NCBI GenBank assembly: GCA_022695795.1
Contig: MU404158.1
Span: forward strand, 62,001-126,000
Direction: 5' to 3'
Length of the DNA stretch: 64,000 nt
Source of the DNA: Biscogniauxia marginata
Lineage: Eukaryota > Ascomycota > Sordariomycetes > Xylariales > Xylariaceae
In this document: in pieces, positions 47,400-58,610 of the stretch
How the letters are laid out: each line of letters begins with the position of its first letter
Numbering within the stretch: the first letter of the stretch is position 1
Position numbers and translations under genes: made by a program
The notes under the pieces: generated by a model
What the model saw: the letters and a program-made list of their open reading frames with translations, nothing else
Told to the model about the DNA's origin: nothing
Databases searched by the model: none

Positions 47400-48794
47400 T
47401 AGGGTACCTAGGTATATATAAGTATATTCTGATTTCCAACCTCCCGAGTGTAACTTCGCCGAGGGGAGCCTCACCACATCTCCATACTAGACTACGGTCA
47501 TACCAAAGGCCAAGATAATACTCGGGAGATTTGCTTAACCCGGCTTCAGTAGATAGGCAAAAAGGAGATTTTGTGTTATAGTAATCGAGCCATTACATGT
47601 AGACATTGTATGTCTAGTTCCCTGCGATTAGATGCCTGTGCTAGCTTGTAATACTATCTAATATCGAAGGGTACTCGGGAATTATCAATCGAGCCGGGAG
47701 AGGTCACATGTTCATTGGAACGTAGGAAACACGGCATTTATTACACCTATCAATCCTCAAGTGTGTGCTTGAACTGGTCCTCTCCCCCGCCCCCCTTTTA
47801 CTTTCCGATAGAGATTACGTTGAACTTAAACTACGTTACCCAATATGTACCATCCGCGTCTTCGCATGTGACTATTGCTACATTGCGTGTACGAAATCTC
47901 AAGCTTCTGTAACTCCCCCTAATTTATTAGATTATATACACAGTTGCATGTATTATAGCTGTAAAGTATTATACTAAACGTTCATGGCTATTTACCGAGT
48001 TACTTTCGTAAACATATATTTGTTCTAACTGAGCCCCGGAGACTCAATAATAAAAACCAATTACTATATAGTAGGTTACCAAAAAAGGCATTCTATACTG
48101 TCGTACGATAGCCTGTTCGCCAGATATAGTTACTGAGATGCTAAATATCGTCTCGTGTAGAAAGCAACACAACACGGATATAGTTACCAGCTCAATACGA
48201 GCAAATGAGGTGTTTCTAAATGTAAGGCCACGGAGAAGTCTGTGTAGCACATCTATCATCTTATTGGATATATCACTTGCGCGACCTGGGATATCAGTCG
48301 ACCGTTACGTAGCATAGGTGATCATACAGATGTCCTCATGAGGATTTCCTGTACAATGTGAGAAGTATGTCGTGTTCCGTAATAGTGTACTTGCCTAGTT
48401 TCATATTCATCATTCATCATTTCGCGTTTGATATACCAATTTAACAATTCAACTCTACCCCGAAATAATCAAATCTGATGTATACTGTGTTCGCCGAGCT
48501 AGCAAGAAACATCATCACATCAAGGCCATGGACTAGTATGTACGTCATTTTCACACATAAACCGGTACTATATGCCTAGTTTAGATTCATTTTATCCTAC
48601 AAAAAGGAAGCTATGCAACTCGTTCAAACGTCGAGCGCCCTGAATAGTACAAACCAAAAGCCAGAACCAGAACAAGGGATCTTCCGGGACCCCGGCCCAT
48701 ATATACAAATTCCAACACCAATCCTATCCTTCCATGCATAACCCAATGCCTAACTATCAGAAGTATGCTAGTTTCAAAAGAGAAAACCTAACAA
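47400..48794. other. AT-rich spacer
   Basis: Upstream DNA of the Ser/Thr-rich gene and 3' flank of the dehydrogenase gene. It is AT-rich with no supported frame. Confidence 0.4.
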
Positions 48795-50623
48795 TTATAG
48801 CTTCATGCCTGTCATCTTGGCGACCCGTAGACTCTGCCTCATACTCAAGTCGAGCATAATCTCCTCACTGCCGCCGGGAATGGCGTAGGCGCGGACGTCG
48901 CGGTATAGGCGCTCGACCTTGGCGCCCTGGCCACCGCGCGAGTAGCTCAGGCCGCCGAAGATCTGGCTGGCCTCGCGGGCGCAGAACTCGAAAGTCAGGG
49001 TACTCTGAGCCTTGAGACCGGCGATGGGACCGCCAAGCCGCAGCATGGCCTCCGTCTCGCCCATCTTGACGCACTGGTAGATCAAGTTCTCGAGCCAGTT
49101 GTACGAAGCCTCGATCTGGCGCGCCATGTGCGCCAGCTTCATGCGGATCACCGGGTGCTCGATTAGCTTCTTGCCGAATGTGCGCCGCTTGCTCGCGTAC
49201 TTGACCGACTCCTCGTAACAGACGCGTGAGAATCGTAGGGACTGGATGATGATGCCCATGCGCTCGTGGTTGAAGTTAGTCATGATGACTATACTTTCGT
49301 GTTAGCAGCCGTCCCATCCCGAATTATTAATATATGATACTCACCCTTGAAGCCTTGGTTCTCCTTGCCCAACAGATTCTCTACGGGGACCTTGACGTCC
49401 TCGAAAGTGATGTACGTCGTGCCACTGGACCAAACACCTTGGCAGTCCATCCGTCTCGTGCTGACACCGCCAAAGTCGCGCTCGATAAGCAACAGTGAGA
49501 CACCGTTCATGCCCTCACCACCGGTGCGAACAGCCGTGGTGAAATAGTCGCACCATATACCATTGGTGATCCACTTCTTCTCGCCGTTAACAATGTAGTG
49601 CTTGCCATCCTCCGACAGCTTCGCCTCACAGGTCAGGTTGGCAACGTCGCTTCCGGCATCGGGTTCCGTGATGGCCAAGCAGATGCGCTTCTCGCCAGAC
49701 AATATGCCAGGCAGGATGCGGTCCTTCAGGGCCTTCTTGCCGAACTTGATGAGTGGCGGGCCGCCAATACCGAAACCTCCGATCATATTCCAGACGAAGC
49801 CACCGGATCCGACGCGAGACAGCTCGTCGGTGACGATCATCTCGTGGAAAAGATCCCATTTCTCGGGCGCCACCGACTTGACCGGACTCTTGACGTATTC
49901 AACTGGGTAGTGCACACCTAGAAGACCAGCGAGATAGCCGCGGCGGCCGGCCTCGAGGAAGATCTCTCTAGGCACCTCCTTCTTCTCGTCCCATTCTGTG
50001 ACGTTCGGCTCGATCGCGCTATCGACCCATTCGCGTATTTCAGCGCGTAGGGCGGCGTGGGTCTCATTGAAGTAGGGCGAGTGGTACTGCAGGGGGAATC
50101 CGATTAGTCAAGCCCAGTTAGAAGCAAAGAACAGAGAATGTGGCAACGCACGTTTTGGTACCAGCTAGGGTCGGCGAAGGGGATGAGGTCGCCGAACTGC
50201 TCCAAAGGCTCGCTCTCTTGCGACGTCGAAGTAACGGCGGCCTTCTTGGTCTCCTTCTTGGGCTCAGGGGCGGCTTGTACGGGCGAGGGTGTCGCTTCGG
50301 CGGGCTTGGGCTTGGTATCTAGCGAGCCGATCTGCAACGATGCCTTGTATTTCTTGAGGATGCCCTCGTTGTGATATTTCCAGAATTGCTTGGTCGCATC
50401 TTTACCGGCGACTCGGGTTAAGATCTTCTTGCCGCCTATTTCGCGCACAATGTCAGATTGCACGATTCAACTCCAACTAGATCCAACTAGATGCAAAAGG
50501 GGTCATACCTGGGTGATCATCCTGGAACTTAGTGAGATCGTAAACATCGTCATCGACAATGATCCATAGCGAATCGCCTGTTTTATGCGACGCAACGTCG
50601 TTCTTGGTAAAAGTCTTGGACAT
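48795..50623 (-). CDS. acyl-CoA dehydrogenase with N-terminal cytochrome b5 domain
   Basis: Four exons, 50509-50623, 50152-50435, 49345-50086 and 48795-49288, with introns of 73, 65 and 56 nt, give 544 aa. Residues 1-80 form a cytochrome b5 domain: VDDDVYDLTKFQDDHPGG carries heme ligand His37, and WKYHNEG carries His60. A Lys/Pro/Ala-rich linker (about 85-130) leads to the FAD-dependent dehydrogenase domain. Its motifs are ICLAITEPDAGSDVANL (FAD binding), YASKRRTFGKKL, FGGLSYSRGGQGAKVERLYRDVRA and AIPGGSEEIMLDLSMRQ, where the Glu near the C-terminus is a candidate catalytic base. Such b5-ACAD fusions are known in fungi; substrate and electron route are not established. No mitochondrial presequence or terminal SKL is seen (it ends in MKL), so localisation is open. 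Confidence 0.92.
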
Positions 50624-52265
50624 GACGGCGAAAGAAAAAGAATGATGGACGGGGATCAATGGAAAGCTGCTGGTGACAAGACTAATCGATGCTGATGCAG
50701 GAAAATACAAGGAAAGTAGAATATGTCCCGAGGAGGTGAAAGATCGAGAAGGGGTTGGTAGGGGTAGGTGGTTAGGATATTACTTCTTCGCATTGTTGGT
50801 GTCGTCTCCTAGCTTTAAGAGAGAACTCGGCTTGCAAGCCGGAATCACATGCCGGAAACAGAGTAACTGACATACCTAATTTTGTATATAGGTACGTACA
50901 TATGTACCTATGTACAATGCATACGTAGGTACCTACAGTAGGTACCTAGTGTCGAGTAGTGTACACTACAGACCTGGTACCCCTACCTATCATTTCCAAC
51001 CCCCCACGAACCCCCGGCCTTCCGCAGCGAAGGAACATGCCGGAATGTAAATAAGACTCCGGGGATTTCGTGGGGAAAACGAATGCTTTAGAGACGGTGC
51101 GTGGCTTAGACAAACTCCGGTCTGGTCTTTGCATGTCATGAATCGTGTCATGTGCTTCTAAGAAATGTACTTGTAGTCTTACTCTACGAAAAGTACCTAA
51201 AGGTAGGTTAAAGGTTAGGTACGACCTCTCCGTTGGCATGTGATTGATGGATTCGAGGTGCATAGGTACATATGTACCTACCTGGTATGTATGCACCTAC
51301 GGACAACTTTCCAAGGAGATAATTCAATTGCGGGTAGGTCGCAGACGGACCGTATGCTGATGTCATGACTGGGGTTGTCTCCATACGTTTGATCCAATGA
51401 CAGGAAAGATAATTACCGAGGCACGCCCAATCTGGCTACGATAGACCCACCTCGCTGGTACCGAGTCGCCGAGGATGTTTCGTCTTGCGTCGTCTTGCGC
51501 GCATGCATTACTAAGACCATACATAAGGTACACCCTACTACACCAGACCCCACCAAGCCATCATTGTTATCTCCGACTCTGCGACGTGACACATCGCAAG
51601 CAACCGAGGGAGGAAGACACATAATATGCACCGTGGTTTGGACTTCATAATAGCCATGTACATGGTGGTGAGACCAACTGGACAATACCGTGTCTCATGC
51701 CTTCTTATCCCCGCTGCTTACTTATACACTGCCTCCGTGCATAGATCGTGTTGGTCCTATACCGGGCTTTGATTGTCTGAACAATCAACTGCGCACGTGG
51801 TGTTCAAGCTTGAGATCGTATTGCTAAGAGTCTGAAAGCTAGGATTAAGGGCAAAACGAGGGTGCTAGGGGGACGATTTCGCAGAGAAAGCATATATATA
51901 TATCTATTTGTGTGAGTGTGTATGTTCGTAAGTGTGTAAACACGTCGTGACATCTTCGCAAGACTTAAGGGGGGTCTTCCCTATCCAAGCAAAATTCTGT
52001 TGGAGCCATGAGAAACATTTTCAGATCATTGATCACATAATCAAGTACATGTATTTGAGATAGACCGAAAATTCCTACTCCTCTGAGGCTCGTATAGTAC
52101 CCTCGCGACCCGAGGATACCATACAAGCGCTTAAATGAGTGACTTCTCCGTCCGTGAAATTAATGCTGAACATGCTCTGGATATAATACATCGAAAGATA
52201 CTTGTAGTATCATGCACCGAGAGCTAATGCGATCTAAACACAGTGACTTGCCGCAAATTTCCAGG
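50624..52265. other. spacer between dehydrogenase promoter and AA9 3' flank
   Basis: The right-hand flank of the dehydrogenase gene has a CCTA/GGTA-rich stretch at 50874-50950 (repeated TACCTA/TAGGTA units) and again near 51260-51300. Frames 50946-51296 and 51413-51685 look spurious. No gene is supported. Confidence 0.4.
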
Positions 52266-53363
52266 CTAACAAGTAAACAGCTCGGGCCCTAGAGGTAGCT
52301 TGTTAGAAACACAAGGTATAAAGATCGCACGTGGGAAGAAGAGCGTACCAGGGATAACGTATTCGCTGTCGTCGGTCATGGAATAGATGTTGATCAAGAT
52401 GCCGGGATCGTCTTGCTGTTTACAGGTTGCCAGTCAGCGTGAAGCCACTCCTCGCTATAATCGAGTCAAAAGTTTCCTCTCCATGTGTCAAGCTTACCTT
52501 GTAGATTCCCGGGATGCTGTTGGTAGCCGGCGTCGTAGTCGCCTTCCCCCCGGAGATATTTATCTGGGCACATTCCATCTAGAAATCGAAGTTAGCCAGC
52601 CGTACGCCCCTGATTCCCCGACGGATAGGGAAGTCCGTTTTCGTCGTCGAGCACTTACATAGAGCTGGGCGCCCAGAGAAGAGCCTGCCGCGTGGAGTGC
52701 GATCATCTCCGCGCGGAGGAGATACTGGCCGTCCTCGATGCACGCCGGGATCGTGATCGGGTGTATTCCCTGGGCTTCGATCACGGTCGAGGTCCCCCAC
52801 ACGCCGTTTTTGTAACCATCTTCTTGGATCTTAATCCTAGCCCACGTTAAGATCGTCAACTTGCCTGGGTTAGATTGCAACCAACTTACCAGCCGTCACC
52901 ATAGCCTACGTCGCTTGTTGCATTGCTGACCTTTTTCAGGTAGGCTAGGGTAGGCCCGAGATGACTGGCGTCCATGACGTCGTCGGGGCCGGATGTCAGG
53001 GTGTGTCTCCAGATAGCGTTGACCTACGAGATCACATCACATGTTAGTCACATTCTACGAAACCACTTTTGGCCTGGGAAAACGCTGCAATTCTAATCAG
53101 GCTCTGCTCTTCGATGATGGAGACCGTACCGTGGAGCCAGCAGTAACCTCAATGATGTCGGCGGAGGGCGTCGTCGGGTTAGGGCCTCCGTTGCAGGCGA
53201 GGTCATTGGTCGTCACGTCATTGATCGGACCGTCATACGACGGGGTCCTGATCCCGTAAGATACTGGGTGCGTCACGCCCTCGGAGTCTAGCTGGACAAA
53301 TATCGTGTGTGCAGAGACAATGCTGGCCCCGGCGACAATCGCCGCTGCAGAGTAATATTTCAT
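52266..53363 (-). CDS. AA9 lytic polysaccharide monooxygenase (single-domain)
   Basis: A secreted copper enzyme family (formerly GH61) that oxidatively cleaves cellulose and related glucans. Six exons, 53130-53363, 52890-53023, 52659-52836, 52498-52578, 52349-52415 and 52266-52288, with introns of 53-106 nt, give 238 aa. The signal peptide [18 protein letters not shown] is followed directly by His19, the N-terminal copper-brace ligand. The second brace His is about His171 in [16 protein letters not shown], and the axial Tyr is about Tyr182. [26 protein letters not shown] is the usual N-terminal block, and the protein ends IPGPELFTC as expected, using a 23 nt last exon. No CBM1 or GPI extension is seen. 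All active-site residues are present. The mature length of about 220 aa is typical. Confidence 0.94.
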
Positions 53364-55700
53364 CTTTGCGGTTCGGGAAGATACTCGACTACGCGCTAGT
53401 CTCAGGCATCAAGGGCGTTTGCATTTGCGAGAACTCTAGGGCGAACTCTGGCAAGATATACAATACCCCTCCTAGGGAGGCTAGACCGTGTATCATATGA
53501 ACCCGACTCCGAGCCTGATTCTGGTTCGCGATTGGGGTGTGCCACTATGTTGAGTCGTCGTCCATAGTGACGATGATTTCTCCTCCAATGGACAGCAGTA
53601 GGGAGGCCATCTTAGCGCAGGGGTCCCCAGATTGAACCTATTTTGTTAACCTATACCAGTGAGTTGGGAAATATTAAAGGGCCTGCGGATGACCGGCGGA
53701 AGTTGACAATCCGGGCTGCTTTCGGAAGGCTCTTATGCACGAAACAGTTGCTGAGCACGGGTCAGGAAAGCCGCAGCTATCACCGTCGATTTGTTGCCCA
53801 CGCATGAGCGCTCCGAACCAATTATAGCACCGCCTGGACTTTAGTGATGGCACTTGACCATTTTCACTATACGTTGTAATCTCAGGGGAGAATCTTCCTT
53901 AGGAACCGATGCCCAAGCGAACCCCACTGACGCCGGGATAACGGAGCGGCGGAGTCTTGGCGTCAGCCGTGAACGCTATGATACGGCCTTATTTCCCGGG
54001 TGTGAGTGGACGACGTTGAGCGCATGATAATATAAAATCTCAAGGAATTGGAGGGTTGGTATAAAGTTGATATCCTTTGTAATAGGAACTGATGGCACAC
54101 TCGCTTGAAACATCCCGGACCTATAAGAGATCAAGAATGCAGAATTATCCGCAGATATAAGGGTCTGAGAGGTCATCACACGCACTCCCAATATGACCAT
54201 CAATACTCATCTACAGAGATAGAATACCTCATAACTATGAGTATATAGTCGCAGCAACGAGGAACCTGACCCTGCATCCGGTAATTCCAGGCCTTTGGTC
54301 CTAGGAATGCATCGTGCAAAGCTACGACCAATCGGAACCATCTAAGATCCCTAATTCGTTATTCATGAACTGTCGCACTACGCTCGTGTCTAGGCTAGGA
54401 CCCATTAGTATCCTTACGAAGTTGAGGCCCTTCGAGGTAATTTTGTTCAAACTTCCTGTGTGGCCCACGTCCTCTAATATTGCGCGAGGAGTTAGGATGC
54501 CGCGTCTACGCCAAGGGTCTGAGTGAGTGTATACTCATTGACAACGTTTTCTGGAGTTGACTCGAATGCAGATGGAGTGGTCCACGGCCAGCAAACCATT
54601 AGATAAGCTACCGACATGCAGATCAGTTAGCCACGGGGTTTACTCAACGGCAAGCCAACCATCCAAGTTGATACCTCTGGTCTTCTCGGTTCCAAACGAG
54701 AATTTCGAATCTCTTGTCATAATGGACATCATGCCTTATGGTGCGGCACTGCCCATGCTAGCGAGTAGCACGGTAGCTACCACTGCAGCTTTTCTCGTAC
54801 ACCTTGGACCCATAATCGTCGTAGCTAGTGAATGCGTCCTCCATGGCCTTGTAGAATTTAGGGTTTGCCACCATGAAGAGATTCATCTGAGCGTCAGCAT
54901 TAAATAGAGAATATGTACGCTCACAGAAGCATAAGCTTTTGCTGGGCATCAGCAGTTAAGCTTAATGACGACAATAGACACACTCGCAGCTGTAGGTGCG
55001 CATGTGCATACGTTTAATAACATCCCAATGTAAGGCCAGATCCATCCACGATTCACTTAGGTAACCACACAGTATGGCCTAGTCATAACGGTCTTATAAA
55101 CTCTGCATATGGGTATATCTGGGTATGAAAACAAGGGATGAGTTCAAAGAACCTTGAAGCGAAATTTAAAGCGCTTGGGTATATTCTGGTTGGCAATAGG
55201 GGTGGCTATGCAATGATTAAGATGTATGTGTCTTCGAAGGTTTCGTGTAATATCAATGGCTATCTAGGCTAGGAAGTATTGCTATTAAAATGAAACAAGA
55301 ATAAAATATCAGATGGAAAGGGCATGGGTTTACCAGCTTTATCTTAAAGAGCAAACGCTGGCTGACTCTATTACATGTTGACTACTTAGGCTAGGCCATT
55401 GCTGTAGCCACCCTGAGTTAAGAAAGGGGCTGAGTAGCCTCGTTAATCGAGATTGACCGGTTATACTACCTAACGTTAAAGATAAACATGAGATGCCGCT
55501 ATGCCCACAATACCATTCTGTTTACCCAAGAGAAGGAAAGAGGCTGTGGGCAAGTTCATAAGTGATATATTGGTAAACAAACATTGTTATACTTATGTAC
55601 TATTTATTTAGGATATTTCATTTCTTGGCGGACACGAGAGAATGATATCCTATTAGTATATTGAATATCAAATGTAAACGTTGGAGTTCCGTTGTGCATC
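53364..55700. other. spacer with unassigned decayed sequence
   Basis: The AA9 promoter lies at the left. Minus-strand frames around 54330-54540 and 54758-54949 look protein-like for 40-60 residues (for example SKGLNFVRILMGPSLDTS on the minus strand near 54370-54440) but are broken by stops and match no family I can name safely. I regard them as relics. Confidence 0.3.
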
Positions 55701-55829
55701 GTCACTTAGCCCGCTGACCATTAATGGGGTGGCAAGTTGACACGCTATCTTCGTTGAAGGACGGAAGAGAGCAAAACGCCGAAAAGGTTCGCTCGTACGC
55801 GTCTTGAAGTGAGTCAAATTACACTCATT

Positions 55830-56286
55830 CATGACCATAGCCTTCGTGTACATGGCTGAAAATGTGAAGAGCCTCTGGATTGACTCGACACAGTTACCGT
55901 AGAATATGGGAATAGCCACGCGTTGTGAGACCCAAATAGACGCGTGGAGGGTCGCGAGTTACAAGTGCATCCGTATTATCTGGCATTAAGTTTCCTCAGA
56001 CATCATCATGTCGCCCATATTGAGACGCCCAGTTGCCATGACGAAGGGACCTTGGACTGCCATCAATATGCATGTGTCGTCCATTTATACTAACAACAAT
56101 TCCTGTGCTCTCTTTGGGGTATCTTGTATTTCCCCAGTAGAACCCGATACGCGCTGCAGTAGCCTCGCCGTCGAGATCACGGTTACCGGTAATAACAGCT
56201 TTAACGGCACGAGGCTGGTCTTGTAACCAAGAAATAGTAGTATGCAGCCCTCTGTGACGAGCCGGATTGGATGTAACCACCCGCAT
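55830..56286 (-). pseudogene. calcineurin-like metallophosphoesterase pseudogene
   Basis: On the minus strand from 56286 the frame reads ISWLQDQPRAVKAVITGNRDLDGE. This resembles the G-N-H-D metal-binding block of fungal calcineurin-like phosphoesterases with His changed to Arg. FYWGNTRYPKES and HIDGSPRSLRHGNWASQYGRHDDV follow, matching the usual 'Y-G-S-P-x-x-P-x-x-G-N-W-A-F-Q-Y' block. Immediately afterwards the expected Trp is TGA. The frame continues in phase through DALVTRDPPRVYLG (degraded T-H-G-P-P motif) and ALHIFSHVHEGYGHE (degraded F-G-H-x-H motif), interrupted by further TAA/TGA stops. Several changes are G-to-A type on the coding strand, as produced by repeat-induced point mutation. 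The N-terminal D-x-H motif was not found. It is not functional. Confidence 0.7.
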
Positions 56287-56722
56287 GAATCAAGACGCTA
56301 TGGTAGGAAGCGGGTATTAGCTGTTGTGCGTGCCTGAGATGCCGACGATAGATATTGCATTATCTAAGGCTTCAGGAGGCATCGCTAAGCGCCGCCATAA
56401 ATATACCGTGCATGCCAGAACTAACTATGGGTTCTATAAGCAGACTTTCAAATAATAAGAGCGAGTTCTTTGAAGTATTGCTTTAAGCTCTGATTCTCTT
56501 GGCCCGAATATCTTGGTAAGAAGTTGGAATTAAAACCCGTGTATAGGTGGAATGAAATGTGCAAGGGACAGGCAAAGGAAACGAGCTATTGGTATGAGAC
56601 CGAGCACGGACCTAAATATGTACGTAAAGCGATTATGGTGTTTTCATTCTCTCCCTTTCCACTTAGAATACCTAGGTATGCGAAACCGAGAAAGCACTTT
56701 GCCATTTCCCTTTCACATAACC
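56287..56722. other. spacer
   Basis: Between the phosphoesterase relic and the 3' end of the NmrA-like gene. Degenerate upstream parts of the relic may extend here but are not recognisable. Confidence 0.3.
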
Positions 56723-57702
56723 CTAGCCCTTTTGCGCATAAGTATTAACAAGGCTCTGGACTTCGGCATCGGTCAGGCCCTTGATACCCAGTAGTTCATT
56801 GTCCAGGTTCTGGAAGTGGCTCCCGTACCCTTCACCGTAGACGCCTATCTTGATAGAGTTGAGGACGAAGACGAGATGGCTAGGCACACTCTTCTTCTTT
56901 TCCTCCTCAATCTCCTCGAGTAACTTCGCGACGGGAACCTCTTCTTCCTTCCACCCATCCGGTCCGGTAGCCTTTTCCCCCATTTCGACGAGCCTCTTCT
57001 GAGTGATCGCGATATCTTGGACCAAGACTACACGGTTCTTAGTCTGTTCGGGATGTTTTAGTACTCCGGCTACGGCCTTGGCGAGCGTGGAGACGGTCGT
57101 GGTAGAGAAGAGGCGGTTGCCTCCATCATACAAGATGGTACTCCTCTCCTTGAGATTCATAAACAGCCCGAGGTCAAGGCACATGTCAAGGAACGGACCA
57201 GTACAGATAAGCGTGTACTCCAAGTTACCCGCGGCTGCTTCTATCCTCACAGCTTCTTGGAACCTTGCTTTTGGTACGAAGAAAGGAAGCTGAGAGACTT
57301 TCTCATTCGAACCATTGGAACCATACTCCGACGGAAGAAAGCGCTTCACCTGTGCCTTGACAGCGGCATCAAGCAGGACCCGTTGCGCTGTATCGACAGC
57401 AGTCGGTTGAAGGAGGGAGACGACAGCATCGTGGCCTTTGAGGGCATCTGTGAGAGACTCAAGGGAGCTATAATCCACAGTCTTGACAACCACGGTGGAA
57501 GGCAGGGCCTGGCTGTTGGATCCGCGAGTTAAAGCTGTGACTTGAAACCCTTCTGCCAATAGTTGCTTGACAATTTCTGGCCCAATCTTGCCGGTTGCCT
57601 GTGCGGTGTTGATGTTAACCCTTCATCCCAGAGAGACGAGCAGAAGATGCGATAATCTCTATCACTCACACCAGCCACAGCAACTTTCGAAATACTGCTC
57701 AT
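56723..57702 (-). CDS. NmrA-like family NAD(P)-binding protein (isoflavone-reductase-like)
   Basis: Two exons, 57670-57702 and 56723-57598 with a 71 nt intron (donor GTGAGT), give 302 aa. Splicing rebuilds the Rossmann motif SKVAVAGATGKIGPEIV at the very N-terminus. AEGFQVTALTRGSNSQ follows, with a Thr-Arg typical of NADPH-preferring atypical SDRs. Then come GHDAVVSLLQPTAVDTAQRV, VKRFLPSEYGSN and LEYTLICTGPFLDMCLD, a standard NmrA/PCBER succession. The C-terminal part has an EEIEEEKKK helix. Members act as reductases or as redox sensors that restrain transcription factors (NmrA with GATA factor AreA). Which applies is unknown. It diverges from a zinc-finger/Zn2Cys6 regulator gene; the two ATGs are 908 bp apart. 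Confidence 0.9.
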
Positions 57703-58610
57703 TTTCGATGATTAGCTTCTTTCAATTTCCTTTTGACATAAGGGTACTAGGTCGTTATTTAAACGGGTTGGTGTTGAAAGTGGTAATGATGTTGGTGCTC
57801 GAAACACTCCATGATGCATTGCGTCTTCACAATGCTTTTATATGTCTCTCTATGGCCACCGAATTATTGTACAATTGCCACCGGTAATACTTGCGGCCCG
57901 TCTCTTCCGACATTATGCCTGCGTGACTGAGCGGGAATCGACTTTCTTCCTCCGAACACCGTAGGGATGTATCCTCCATTGCGCCTATCTTGCATTAATC
58001 GCGTAGTGAGGATCTCGATGAGAAACTATGCTGAGAATTAGCTTACGACGACAAAAGGCATCTGCTTAAAACGTGCTCGAGTCTTGCCTATTGGAGTGAA
58101 AGATGATGCGCGTGCCATGTGGGATGCCAAACCAACCCCTGGCTCTCATCCCACATTACCGACTCAAGACAGTACGGAGACCGGACTTCCGTATGCCACA
58201 TCCCACATTTCACAAGCACATCTATCCTGCTCTGCTATGTATGGTGCTAAATCAGCTGTGAGAAGAATTACTTACTTCTTAGTGCTTATATCAGCTTGCA
58301 TATTTTTTGATCTTTAACCACGGCCTCCAATTAAGTTAACGACATTTCTTGGCATTAACGAATCCCCGGAGAACAGATTCCCTGTTCTCGGTCTTATCTC
58401 ACCACTCAAAGCTCGATCTGCTCTCGCATGACAAGCTAGCCTTGTCTTGCTTCCATTGCATTAATCCGACGACCTGCGCCATACGAAGCTTAGAAATTAA
58501 GAACCCTTCAGGTTACTAATTGGAGCGGTCTGGGTGCGGGACTCGAACTGCATCTGTCCATCTTGTGCTGAGCAATCTAGGTCTTCAAACATAGGGAGTA
58601 GCAGGTCGTC
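57703..58610. promoter_or_regulatory. divergent promoter region (NmrA-like / zinc-finger TF)
   Basis: A 908 bp spacer between divergent start codons, presumed to hold both promoters. A B-box-like GTTCGAGTCC (minus strand, about 58543-58552) belongs to a tRNA-like remnant without a foldable cloverleaf. No other defined element was found. Confidence 0.35.

Noticed and set aside
54314..54949. Possible glycoside hydrolase relic on the minus strand
   Set aside because: A short block vaguely resembles GH30-type motifs, but the similarity is too weak and interrupted to name a family.
58525..58610. tRNA gene on the minus strand (GTTCGAGTCCCGCA near 58540)
   Set aside because: The T-loop/B-box matches, but the T-stem does not pair and no 5' acceptor strand or anticodon arm could be placed; at best a truncated remnant.
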